Origin: an uncultured Bacteroidota bacterium
GTDB lineage: Bacteria > Bacteroidota > Bacteroidia > Flavobacteriales > Flavobacteriaceae
NCBI GenBank assembly: GCA_902631125.1
Contig: CACOXF010000008.1
Coordinates: 1 to 32,744 of the forward strand
Direction of reading: 5' to 3'
DNA: 32,744 nt
The notes beneath the pieces are model-generated. The model did no database searches. It saw only the letters and a program-made list of their open reading frames with translations, and was not told where the DNA came from. Shown here one piece after another: positions 8,493-16,475 of the stretch. Made by a program: the position numbers and the translations under genes. Every line of letters begins with the position of its first letter. The first letter of the stretch is position 1.

Positions 8493-8987
8493 CTAAGATA
8501 GTTGCAAACGTCTGTTGATTGCATAAAATCCGAGTACCAAAGTCACACTGTAGAAGATATCACCAAGCATGGATGTAACAAAAAACGGTATGGCTAGCGC
8601 AAAACAGGTGACAAGCCCGTCGATAGTTTTGGGGTAATACAACAGCCAAACACCGAGATTGCTGATGAGGAAAAACAAAACACTACCCAGTAAAACGAGC
8701 TTTGGGGTAACCCTTTTTTTTTGTTGCCCAAGCCATGTAATCACAGCAAACGATAAATAAACAAAAATCGAAATGGCGTAAAAGCCCAAAAAGAGGTCGG
8801 AGATCAACATGGCGAGGAGTGGTACTATAAAGGCAAGCTGCTTTCGTGTAAAATAGGCCCCAGCAAAGAGCGACATTGCTGTGATAGGAGCAAAGTTTGG
8901 CGGGTGAGGAATGAGTCTTGTCAGTGCAGCAATTAAAACAAAACTGACAAGTACTTTTTCCTTTTTAGAGAGGGTCAAAACCATCAT
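8493..8987 (-). CDS. DUF6580-like integral membrane protein (possible transporter component)
   Basis: A 164-residue, very hydrophobic protein with five or six predicted transmembrane segments. The N-terminal motif LTRLIPHPPNFAPITAMSLFAGAYF is the recognisable signature of the family now called DUF6580, whose size and topology resemble ECF-transporter S components. I chose the ATG at 8987 (another ATG follows at 8984): the longer frame from a TTG at 9002 would begin inside the promoter -7 box. It is divergent from the cobalamin riboswitch/btuB unit, which suggests, but does not prove, a corrinoid-related role. No energising ATPase gene is nearby. Confidence 0.75.
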   Translation of the reverse strand: MMVLTLSKKEKVLVSFVLIAALTRLIPHPPNFAPITAMSLFAGAYFTRKQLAFIVPLLAMLISDLFLGFYAISIFVYLSFAVITWLGQQKKRVTPKLVLLGSVLFFLISNLGVWLLYYPKTIDGLVTCFALAIPFFVTSMLGDIFYSVTLVLGFYAINRRLQLS

Positions 8988-8999
8988 TGCAATTTGAAT

Positions 9000-9027
9000 C
9001 AAAAATAGCTATTTTTTTAAAATCCAA
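9000..9027 (-). promoter_or_regulatory. Promoter for the DUF6580 gene
   Basis: On the minus strand TTG (9025-9027), a 17 bp spacer and TATTTTTG (9000-9007) make a good Bacteroidota promoter. Transcription would start near 8995, which fixes the translational start at 8987 or 8984. Confidence 0.6.
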
Positions 9028-9065
9028 TAATTTGTTTCGCTTTATTACCTTTACAAAGCGCAAGG

Positions 9066-9222
9066 GTTTTACAATTCACATTCGTGAATTGTAAATGAAA
9101 AGGGAAGAAAGTGAAAAGCTTTCGCTGTTCCCGCAACTGTAAACGTGTACATTCATTTCTCTACAAACCACTGACAATCGTTGGGAAGGTTGAAATGAAC
9201 GTGAGCCAGGAGACCTGCCTTT
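9066..9222 (+). ncRNA. Cobalamin riboswitch (AdoCbl type) upstream of btuB
   Basis: The conserved core of the cobalamin riboswitch is present in order. There is a perfect 12-bp hairpin TTTACAATTCAC / GTGAATTGTAAA (9068-9095), AAAAGGGAAG with the P5 arm GAAAG/CTTTC (9110-9125), and CCCGCAACTGTAA (9130-9142). A peripheral arm TTCATTTC / GAAATGAA (9152-9159 with 9192-9199) encloses CCACTG and GGGAAGG. The B12 box GAGCCAGGAGACCTGCC is at about 9203-9219. High adenosylcobalamin should lower btuB expression. A small hairpin CTACT/AGTAG (9239-9255) with loop CGGGATA between the box and the start codon is a candidate expression platform. Confidence 0.95.
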
Positions 9223-9281
9223 GTTTTTTGTAGTACAACTACTCGGGATAAGTAGCGGTGCTTAATTTTTAATAATCAAAA

Positions 9282-11123
9282 ATGATAAGAATATTTTCTT
9301 TAAAAGTCCTGTGTATGTTGACGTGCGTTTTTGTATTCGCACAAAACGATTTGGTTCAACTCGATGAGGTCACGGTCTCCGACTCTCGTTTTGAGAGATC
9401 TGTTTCCAAAACAGGACGATCAGTTACCCTGATCACCTCGAAAGATATCGAACCTTTTCTCGGTGGTACCTTAGCTGATTTACTCACAAACCAAGTTGGC
9501 ATACACATCAATGGAGCACAGTCTCATCCTGGATCCGAGTTGAGTTATTTTATCCGTGGTGGAAACAACCGACAGCTATTGGTCATAATTGATGGAGTAC
9601 CTGTGAGTGACCCCACACAAATTGAAAACGATTTCGACTTGAGAACAATTGATCTTTCATCGATAGAGTCGGTAGAAATCATTCGTGGTGCTGCCAGTAG
9701 CTTGTACGGGAGTGCAGCAGCAACAGCAGTGATCAAAATCACAACTAACCAACCCAAGAAACAATCTCTAAGCGGATCGATTCGAACCATTTTTGGAACC
9801 AATAACGACAAATGGCACTTCCCAATAGAACTTGATTTCCAGACCCGCCAACTCCAATTCGCTTTGGGCAATGCAACTCATGCTGGTTTGATTTCACTAT
9901 CCGATCAGCGAACGATGGGCATGTCATCTGTGATTGGTGCCGAAGAAGATTCGACAGTAAAACAAAATTTAAGCGCACAGTATCAACTCCAGATCTCATC
10001 TGATTTTCGACTAAATACCATTTTTACGAAAGATTATTTCTCAAGTGAATATGATGATAGTTTTCCCGCTTTGATAGACGCGGACAACCACTTTACAAGT
10101 GTGAGTCAGCGTGTGGTCGTTCAGCCCAAATGGACAGGTAAGTCCAGTTCGTTTGTTGGGCGTGTATCTTGGTCTTCATCCAGTCGAGACTTTGTGTCTT
10201 CTTTTCCGATGTATTTTGAAGGAGATGCCATGGATGCCGAAGGAGTTTTTTCCACCAAACTCTCAACGAATCTCACAGGTTTGATCGGACTCAATCACAA
10301 ACAACAAAAGGCACAGTTTAGTGATAAAGTCTCAACGGACTTAATGGATTATTTCGTAAATGTATTGTACGAATCCAATGGTCTGCTTGAAGCTCAGGCA
10401 GGGGCACGTTTGAGCGAGCACAGTACCTATGGTTCGAATTGGACATACCATATCAACCCCTCACTATATTTCGATTTTGACTCTGTAAATCTACGTTTTC
10501 ATGCCAGTTTGAGCACAGCATTTATTGCCCCTTCACTCTATAAATTATTTGATACTTACTCTGGTAATCAAACCCTAAAACCCGAAACCAATCAAAGTTT
10601 AGAATTCGGTAGTTTACTCTTTTTTTCAAATGGCGGACAGTTTCAATTGGTTTATTTTAGCCGAGATCACCAAAATTTTGTCGATTACGATATGACTACT
10701 TTTCGCTATACCAATTCCACAAGAAACTTTAGTGTGTATGGCACCGAGTTTTTATGTCGCTATCCAATAACAGATCGACTTCTTCTTCAAACTAACTATA
10801 CCTATACCCAGCAAGAAGAAGGGGAGGGTTTGCGCATTCCCAAGCACAAGATCAATGCCAGTTTTCGTCAGCAACTCAATTCGAATACTCAACTCTTGTC
10901 CAGCATTCAATTTGTAGGAGATCGTGACGACAAAGTTGGACAAGACTTAGTGGTGTTGTCTTCGTATTGGTTATTGGATTTCAGGATTTCGCACCAACTT
11001 TCACAACCGGGGGTATCGCTGTTTGGGTCAATCGAAAACGTGTTTGATGCCGATTATGAAGAGGTTCGTGGTTACACTAGTCGCGGGCGAAATCTTTCGA
11101 TTGGCGTATCGTATGTATTTTAG
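9282..11123 (+). CDS. btuB: TonB-dependent vitamin B12 receptor, BtuB-like
   Basis: Outer-membrane TonB-dependent receptor of 613 residues. It has a signal peptide (cleavage probably near FVFAQ, residue 21), a TonB-box-like stretch LDEVTVSDSR (27-36), and a plug domain with FIRGGNNRQLLVIIDGVPV and VEIIRGAASSLYGSAA (to about 150). The beta-barrel ends in GVSYVF with the terminal Phe. Short length, absence of an N-terminal carboxypeptidase-like domain and no SusD partner argue against a glycan receptor. Position directly under the cobalamin riboswitch supports corrinoid uptake; the symbol rests on that context. The last 47 bp overlap the 3' end of the convergent S41 peptidase gene. Confidence 0.92.
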   Translation: MIRIFSLKVLCMLTCVFVFAQNDLVQLDEVTVSDSRFERSVSKTGRSVTLITSKDIEPFLGGTLADLLTNQVGIHINGAQSHPGSELSYFIRGGNNRQLLVIIDGVPVSDPTQIENDFDLRTIDLSSIESVEIIRGAASSLYGSAAATAVIKITTNQPKKQSLSGSIRTIFGTNNDKWHFPIELDFQTRQLQFALGNATHAGLISLSDQRTMGMSSVIGAEEDSTVKQNLSAQYQLQISSDFRLNTIFTKDYFSSEYDDSFPALIDADNHFTSVSQRVVVQPKWTGKSSSFVGRVSWSSSSRDFVSSFPMYFEGDAMDAEGVFSTKLSTNLTGLIGLNHKQQKAQFSDKVSTDLMDYFVNVLYESNGLLEAQAGARLSEHSTYGSNWTYHINPSLYFDFDSVNLRFHASLSTAFIAPSLYKLFDTYSGNQTLKPETNQSLEFGSLLFFSNGGQFQLVYFSRDHQNFVDYDMTTFRYTNSTRNFSVYGTEFLCRYPITDRLLLQTNYTYTQQEEGEGLRIPKHKINASFRQQLNSNTQLLSSIQFVGDRDDKVGQDLVVLSSYWLLDFRISHQLSQPGVSLFGSIENVFDADYEEVRGYTSRGRNLSIGVSYVF

Positions 11124-12492
11124 TAGGGTTGTCGAAGTGCATAAATGCTTTTTGTAAATTTATAAACTGTTTAAATTGAATGCTCTCTTTACGAAATGCT
11201 TTCTTTTCTAACCTAGCTGGCAGTACACCCATGATTTCTAAGGTTTTTTCTAAAAGGGGCTCATCGATCTTTCCAAGGGATCCCAAATTAGCAATATCCT
11301 CTCTAAGAATATGATCTGCTTGGAAGCCATCTTCAAAGTCTGCAAACCCATTGACATTGGAAATTTTTAGTGTGATTGGCTGCATTGCCCAAGTATGTCG
11401 GGGGTTGACAGTCCCATTGTTATCAATCCAGTCATAAATAGTGTATGAGCCAACATTCTTTCCTGTTGTATGATCTCCAACGAGTATCACATCAATATAG
11501 GGTGATAGGCCATTGATTAAGACTTCGCTTGACGATGCAGTGCTAGAAGAACTTATAACATACAATTGGGTCATTCCCAATTGAACTGGATTCGATTCAA
11601 ATACTTGGCTTTCATTCCATGAGGAAAGTTTATCATTATGCTTTATTTGGGCAAATAATTCCCCTGAAAATTGACCAGTAATCATACTTGCAAGTTTGAT
11701 TGATGAGCTGGTCCGTCCACCACGATTATAACGCAAATCGATAATGAAATCACTCACATTTTGGGTTTGAAATCCAGCCAGAACATTTTGGAGTTCTGCA
11801 TCAAAATCAGCTACAAACCCATTATACATCAAATACCCAATTTTTTTGTTGTTAAGTTCTATTATCTTGTGTATATGGATTGGATTTTCTTGTATCTCTG
11901 CTTTCACCAAATCGATGCTTTTGGATGTTGGATTTACAGTCCCTTCATTGATTTCGGCGAGTTGAATGCTAAAGGATTCTTCCTCGCTATTTAGCAATTC
12001 AGTGTAATTGTTTATCGTCAACTGCTCGTTGTTGACACTTAGAAAAAGGTCTCCACGTTTTATGTTTTTTTCAGCTGCATCAGAACCATGCAATACATAA
12101 CGAACATAGGCAATCAAGTCATCAGAGTCTCCAATCGTTGCCAACCCAACCATCATCCCACTTGTTTTATAAATACGACTCAACTGGTTTTCGAGAGCAG
12201 TGTAATCACTCATAATCCAACTAAACCGATCCTTGTCAAATAGTAGCGATTCAAACAACTGCTCTTGATTTTCACTTGACAGGGATAAAAATGTTGCATA
12301 TGATTTTTGTGAGCTAAAACGATTATCAGCAAGATCTGGGACTGTATCTTGCCAATAGTAATATGTATTTAATGCTTCCCAAATAAAGTCCTCAATTTCA
12401 AAGTCATACTCACGAACCGAGATGCTATCATCTTCGTCTTTGCATGAAACTAAGGTTATTAAAAGAAGCCCAGTTAAAAATAAAAAACGCAT
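11077..12492 (-). CDS. S41-family peptidase, lipoprotein
   Basis: Carboxyl-terminal-processing-type serine protease of 471 residues. From the ATG at 12492 it has a textbook lipoprotein signal, MRFLFLTGLLLITLVSC, with the lipid-modified Cys17. A longer start (ATG 12519) would add nine residues before the signal. A PDZ-like region (about 105-170, IKRGDLFLSVNNEQL) is followed by the S41 core: DFIIDLRYNRGG (249-259), the probable nucleophile Ser320 in STASSSE and Lys345 in HTTGKNVG, with the 25-residue Ser-Lys distance known in Tsp/CtpA. The peptide substrate is unknown. Its 3' end overlaps btuB by 47 bp. Confidence 0.9.
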   Translation of the reverse strand: MRFLFLTGLLLITLVSCKDEDDSISVREYDFEIEDFIWEALNTYYYWQDTVPDLADNRFSSQKSYATFLSLSSENQEQLFESLLFDKDRFSWIMSDYTALENQLSRIYKTSGMMVGLATIGDSDDLIAYVRYVLHGSDAAEKNIKRGDLFLSVNNEQLTINNYTELLNSEEESFSIQLAEINEGTVNPTSKSIDLVKAEIQENPIHIHKIIELNNKKIGYLMYNGFVADFDAELQNVLAGFQTQNVSDFIIDLRYNRGGRTSSSIKLASMITGQFSGELFAQIKHNDKLSSWNESQVFESNPVQLGMTQLYVISSSSTASSSEVLINGLSPYIDVILVGDHTTGKNVGSYTIYDWIDNNGTVNPRHTWAMQPITLKISNVNGFADFEDGFQADHILREDIANLGSLGKIDEPLLEKTLEIMGVLPARLEKKAFRKESIQFKQFINLQKAFMHFDNPTKIHTIRQSKDFARD

Positions 12493-12615
12493 ATAATGTA
12501 TCTGTAAGATTCGTAGCATACGCAATATAATGATTTTATGGCAAATTCAATTTAAGGAGAGGGAGCGATCAAAATCTTTATTGTATTTTCGTAGGATAAC
12601 CACATTAATTAGGAC

Positions 12616-13158
12616 ATGAAAAAAACTTTTTTATTTTTAACGATTGCCCCGATGATGATGGCACAATCTGTTTTTGAGACCTACAAATCTAATGAAAGAG
12701 TTAACTATGTATCTATTAGTCCACAGACGTTTTCGATGCTTTCCAAGCTCAATATTGATGATAAAGACCCTGAAGCAAAGGAGTTTTTAGAGTTGATTTC
12801 TCAAATCAATACTTTTAAACTCTTGCGAACCTATGAGCCTACAATTTCTGATGCCTTTTCCGACTGGACACAGGAGTATGCAAAAACGAACCAGCTTTCT
12901 GAGTTGATCCAAGTTCGTGAGGATCAAACCACTGTGTATTTTTTTGCAGAACTCTCTGAAAAGGAGAATATTGTGGATCAACTTGTGATGCTGTCACAAG
13001 GGGATAATGACAATGCTGCCCTTGATTATCGTAATCAAACAGTATTGCTGTATATTGATGGAAAAATTGATTTGAAGAGAATCGCTTCATTGGTACAAAA
13101 ACTTGATATACCAGCAGGGGAGGAGCTCAATAAATTAAAAGGTCAGGTAAAAACCTAA
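12616..13158 (+). CDS. DUF4252 domain secreted protein
   Basis: A 180-residue protein with an N-terminal signal peptide (MKKTFLFLTIAPMMMAQ). The body matches the general pattern of DUF4252: VNYVSISPQTFSMLSKL early, a central FKLLRTYEPT, and a late QTVLLYIDGKIDLKRIASLV. These proteins are common in Bacteroidota, often beside ECF sigma factor genes, and their function is unknown to me. Here no sigma factor is adjacent. The gene stands alone, divergent from the S41 peptidase and 3 bp from the end of purB. A near-match to the -7 box (TATTTTCG, 12584-12591) precedes it. Confidence 0.8.
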   Translation: MKKTFLFLTIAPMMMAQSVFETYKSNERVNYVSISPQTFSMLSKLNIDDKDPEAKEFLELISQINTFKLLRTYEPTISDAFSDWTQEYAKTNQLSELIQVREDQTTVYFFAELSEKENIVDQLVMLSQGDNDNAALDYRNQTVLLYIDGKIDLKRIASLVQKLDIPAGEELNKLKGQVKT

Positions 13159-13161
13159 CCA

Positions 13162-14505
13162 CTAAATTCCTGTGTAGTTTTGAGGGCTAATCTGAAGTAG
13201 CTCTGCTTTGAGTTCTTGATTGATATCCAATTCGTTGATAAATTGCTGGATACTTTCTTTGTTGATTTCGCTATTGGTTCTTGTCAGTCCTTTTAGTGCC
13301 TCGTAAGGCTTTGGAAAGCCCTCTCGTCGAAGGATGGTTTGTATGGCTTCAGCAACCACAGCCCAGTTATTATTGAGATCCTCATCGATGGCAATTTCAT
13401 TCACTTCCAATTTACCAAGCCCTTTATGTAGAGATGCAAGAGCAATCAGCATATGACTAAATGGAACGCCAATGTTGCGAAGAACAGTACTGTCTGTCAG
13501 GTCTCGTTGGAGTCGGGAGATGGGGAGCTTTGAGGATAGAAATGAAAAGATAGCATTGGCAATCCCCAAGTTTCCTTCTGCATTTTCAAAATCGATAGGG
13601 TTGACTTTATGCGGCATCGCAGACGAACCAACCTCATTGTCATTGATTTTTTGTTTGAAATAATCCATGGAAATATAAGTCCAAAAGTCCCGATTCAGAT
13701 CAATCAAAATGGTGTTGATTCTTGAAAAAGTATCACACAAGGCAGCCAGGTGATCGTAATGCTCAATCTGTGTTGTTGGAAAAGAGTGATGAAGACCAAG
13801 GGTTTTCTCAACAAAGTTTTCACCAAAAACTCGCCAATCAATGTTGGGGTAAGCAATCTGATGTGCATTAAAATTTCCAGTAGCACCTCCAAATTTTGCA
13901 GCATGCGGTATTTGATGTAGAAGACTCATTTGTTGTTTGATTCGTTCACTAAACACCTGTATTTCTTTTCCCAATCGTATTGGTGATGCAGCCTGACCAT
14001 GGGTTCGCGCCAGCATAGGTATGTTTTGATAACGAGACGACATTTTGTCTAACATTGAAATTGTATTCTCGATTTGTGGCAGCAACACAGCTTCAATTGC
14101 GTCTTTAATTGACAATGGTACTGCAGTGTTGTTTACGTCTTGAGAGGTCAATCCAAAATGGATGAACTCTTTATATGCTGCTATACCTAAACTATCGAAC
14201 TTATTTTTTAGAAAGTACTCTACTGCCTTCACATCGTGATTGGTTATTTTCTCAATGTCTTTTATCGCTTTGGCATCCTCAGGTGAAAAGTTCTTGTAAA
14301 GCGATCGTAAATCCTCAAACTGTGAATGTTGAAACGATTCGAGTTGGGGAATGGGGTGGGAGCATAGCGCAATAAAGTATTCAACCTCTACTTGAACGCG
14401 ATATTTGATAAGTGCTTGTTCTGAGAAAAATGCATGCAGTGGTTTTGTTTTATCGCGATAGCGTCCGTCGATTGGCGAAATGGCGTTTAGTGTATTGAGA
14501 AGCAT
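13162..14505 (-). CDS. purB: Adenylosuccinate lyase
   Basis: Cytoplasmic enzyme for two purine steps: SAICAR to AICAR plus fumarate, and adenylosuccinate to AMP plus fumarate. The N-terminus LNAISPIDGRYRDKT is characteristic, the family signature GSSAMPHKVNPIDFEN lies near residue 290, and THGQAASPIRLGKE carries the catalytic-region His. The 447-residue length is normal. It is the last gene of a minus-strand block after the carboxypeptidase-like-domain protein, 37 bp downstream, but has its own -7 box. It ends 3 bp from the convergent DUF4252 gene. Confidence 0.97.
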   Translation of the reverse strand: MLLNTLNAISPIDGRYRDKTKPLHAFFSEQALIKYRVQVEVEYFIALCSHPIPQLESFQHSQFEDLRSLYKNFSPEDAKAIKDIEKITNHDVKAVEYFLKNKFDSLGIAAYKEFIHFGLTSQDVNNTAVPLSIKDAIEAVLLPQIENTISMLDKMSSRYQNIPMLARTHGQAASPIRLGKEIQVFSERIKQQMSLLHQIPHAAKFGGATGNFNAHQIAYPNIDWRVFGENFVEKTLGLHHSFPTTQIEHYDHLAALCDTFSRINTILIDLNRDFWTYISMDYFKQKINDNEVGSSAMPHKVNPIDFENAEGNLGIANAIFSFLSSKLPISRLQRDLTDSTVLRNIGVPFSHMLIALASLHKGLGKLEVNEIAIDEDLNNNWAVVAEAIQTILRREGFPKPYEALKGLTRTNSEINKESIQQFINELDINQELKAELLQISPQNYTGI

Positions 14506-14521
14506 GCATGTAATTTCAGTG

Positions 14522-14529
14522 CAAATGTA
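14522..14529 (-). promoter_or_regulatory. -7 promoter box for purB
   Basis: TACATTTG on the minus strand, an exact TAnnTTTG match, ends 16 nt before the purB ATG. The -33 element is not obvious. It lies in the 37 bp between purB and the preceding gene and suggests independent expression. Confidence 0.45.
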
Positions 14530-14542
14530 CTATTTTATAGAC

Positions 14543-15301
14543 TTATCTACGACTTAAAACCTTGTATTCCTCATAGCAACCACTGATTGCTTCTAATATC
14601 TGCAAATCATTGGCTGTACGAATAAAACTCTCAGAGAAGTTACAGTTTCGTAATATTTCATCAATATCATTGATTTCCAATTGCAAAAACTCTTGTAGAG
14701 TTTCTCGATCATATTTTACAGAAAGCAAGTCACGCAGAAGGTTGTTTTCTCTCATTTTTTTGAGTTTTCGCAATTCGTTGGGTTTTTTACCAAAAAGATT
14801 ATGCAAAAAGTCAAAAGGATTGAAAATTGATCCCACAACCCTTGAAAAAGCCGATGGCGCTCGACTACCAGCCTCGTATCCACCAGTCGGCAGCCCAGGG
14901 ATACTGTAGCGCTGATTGCGATTGATGGGAACATTTTTAGCATCGATTTCAAGGTAGCCTGTAAGCTGATACGGGCGAACGATGACTTCTTCAAGTGCCA
15001 GTGCCAGTGCTGTTAATTTGAACTCTGTTTTTGGAAATTTAATCAGGTCGTTTGTAACAGTAATTTTAATCGACTTAAACCCTAGATAAGAAAGATACAA
15101 GGTGTCATTGATTTCAGCATCAATGGCAAAAACACCATTGGCATCTGTGATACTCATCAAAACCTTGTTTAGATTTAACACATGAACAGTTGGAATTGGT
15201 TTGTCGTTAGAAGCATTTTTGACAACCCCAATCACCTCTTGTGCTGCCAATTGTGTACTCCAACCCAAAAGTAAAACCAATAAAAAAAAATGTCTAGTCA
15301 T
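14543..15301 (-). CDS. Carboxypeptidase-like regulatory-domain protein
   Basis: A 252-residue exported protein. The ATG at 15301 gives MTRHFFLLVLLLGWSTQLAAQ, a good signal peptide; a longer frame starting at 15367 would add 22 residues before it. Residues about 22-105 form a CarboxypepD_reg-like beta-sandwich (VIGVVKNASNDKPIPTVHVL, then DANGVFAIDA and LYLSYLGFKS), a domain Bacteroidota use on many envelope proteins. The remainder contains SIPGLPTGGYEAGSRAPSAF, FDFLHNLFGKKPNELRKLKK and a charged helical tail. No TonB barrel follows, so it is a stand-alone periplasmic or surface protein of unknown function. Confidence 0.75.
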   Translation of the reverse strand: MTRHFFLLVLLLGWSTQLAAQEVIGVVKNASNDKPIPTVHVLNLNKVLMSITDANGVFAIDAEINDTLYLSYLGFKSIKITVTNDLIKFPKTEFKLTALALALEEVIVRPYQLTGYLEIDAKNVPINRNQRYSIPGLPTGGYEAGSRAPSAFSRVVGSIFNPFDFLHNLFGKKPNELRKLKKMRENNLLRDLLSVKYDRETLQEFLQLEINDIDEILRNCNFSESFIRTANDLQILEAISGCYEEYKVLSRR

Positions 15302-15360
15302 TTTTGTATTGTGCAAACTAAGTTGTTTCAGAGCTATGACCATATATTTTTTACTAAATT

Positions 15361-15948
15361 TTAACAAAAAGTTGGATTTTTTTCTAGAAAGGCAACCAGT
15401 TTTTTTATAGCATTGGCTCTATGACTGATTTTATTTTTTTCATTTGATGAGAGTTCTGCAAATGTTTTTTGATATCCATTGGGAATAAAAACAGGGTCAT
15501 AACCAAAGCCCTTGTTACCTTTGGGTTCATGTACGATTGTACCTTCAACAATCCCTTCAAACTGAAGGGTGTCACTTGAGCTCATAAGTGTGATAACTGT
15601 TCTAAATTGTGCATTTCTGTTTGTGATACCTTTGAGTTCATGAAGTAGTTTTTCAGTGTTTTTCTGATCATCTTTCTGCTCGCCAGCATAACGAGCCGAG
15701 CACACACCCGGCGCACGATTCAATTCCTGAACCTCAAGACCACTATCATCCGAAACTACTAAATGACCATACTGCCTAAAAATCGTATCAGCTTTTAAAA
15801 GCGAATTCCCTTCCAAGTCTGGTGCTGTTTCATAAATCTCCTGATCATAGTTGAGGTCTGCGAGTGTTTGCACATGAAACTGAGGTAGAATTTGCTTAAA
15901 CTCCTCTGCTTTATGTTCGTTGTGTGTGGCGAGAATTAGCTTTTTCAT
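15361..15948 (-). CDS. rdgB: XTP/dITP diphosphatase (RdgB/HAM1 family)
   Basis: Hydrolyses non-canonical purine nucleoside triphosphates (ITP, dITP, XTP) to monophosphates and so keeps them out of DNA and RNA. The 195-residue protein has all family motifs: MKKLILATHNEHKAEEF at the N-terminus, VVSDDSGLEV with the metal-binding aspartates, APGVCSARYAG, GNKGFGYDPVFIPNG and the C-terminal SHRANAIKKL. Its start overlaps the rlmH stop by 4 bp (ATGA-type), which indicates translational coupling. Confidence 0.96.
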   Translation of the reverse strand: MKKLILATHNEHKAEEFKQILPQFHVQTLADLNYDQEIYETAPDLEGNSLLKADTIFRQYGHLVVSDDSGLEVQELNRAPGVCSARYAGEQKDDQKNTEKLLHELKGITNRNAQFRTVITLMSSSDTLQFEGIVEGTIVHEPKGNKGFGYDPVFIPNGYQKTFAELSSNEKNKISHRANAIKKLVAFLEKNPTFC

Positions 15949-16415
15949 ACGTGATGATAGGGATGATGATTGATGATCGTATAAGCTCGATAGAGCTGTT
16001 CAAGGGCAATCACTCTGGCAAGTTGGTGAGTGAAAGTCATGGGGGAGAGTGAAACCATCCTTTTTGCACGCTTGCGTAAAGATTCGCTAAAACCATAGGC
16101 ACCTCCAAGACAAAACACTAGCGTCCCCCTCTTTAACATCGTCTGTTTGGAGATAAATTGAGCAAAAGCTTTTGAGTCCATTTGCTTTCCTTTTTCATCA
16201 AAAAGAATCAAAGCATCTCGACTACTGACATGCTTTAAAATACTTTTCTCCTCTGTCAACAGTGCATTTTCTCGATTGTGTTTGTTGTGTTTGATTTCTT
16301 TGAGTTCAATGAACTCAAAAGGCATGAAATGTTGGATGCGTTTCACATAGGTTTGTACTTCTTCTATTGCATATAGGCCTACTGTTTTTCCTATGGCGAC
16401 ACATTTTATTTTCAT
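15945..16415 (-). CDS. rlmH: 23S rRNA pseudouridine1915 N3-methyltransferase
   Basis: SPOUT-class methyltransferase that modifies pseudouridine 1915 in helix 69 of 23S rRNA. The ATG at 16415 gives the usual MKIKCVAIGKT start; an earlier in-frame start at 16430 would add five residues and is less likely. The SAM-binding knot is seen in ALILFDEKGKQMDSKAFAQF, LVFCLGGAYGFSE and LSPMTFTHQLARVIALEQLYRA, and the C-terminus NHHPYHHV is the family hallmark. It is 156 residues long, a normal size. It heads the minus-strand block; a near-match -7 box (TATCTTTA, 16420-16427) lies just upstream. Confidence 0.97.
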   Translation of the reverse strand: MKIKCVAIGKTVGLYAIEEVQTYVKRIQHFMPFEFIELKEIKHNKHNRENALLTEEKSILKHVSSRDALILFDEKGKQMDSKAFAQFISKQTMLKRGTLVFCLGGAYGFSESLRKRAKRMVSLSPMTFTHQLARVIALEQLYRAYTIINHHPYHHV

Positions 16416-16475
16416 ATGATAAAGATACAACCATTTAGGTGTTTACGAAGTAGAAATTTCTTACTTTCGCTATTC

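Noticed and set aside
9068-9095. Perfect 12-bp inverted repeat considered as an operator or mobile-element end
   Set aside because: Its position directly before AAAAGGGAAG and the rest of the cobalamin core shows it is a stem of the riboswitch.
9545-9999. Minus-strand open frames of 84-108 codons inside btuB
   Set aside because: They overlap the conserved plug and barrel motifs; composition is that of a shadow frame, with no signal, domain or promoter.
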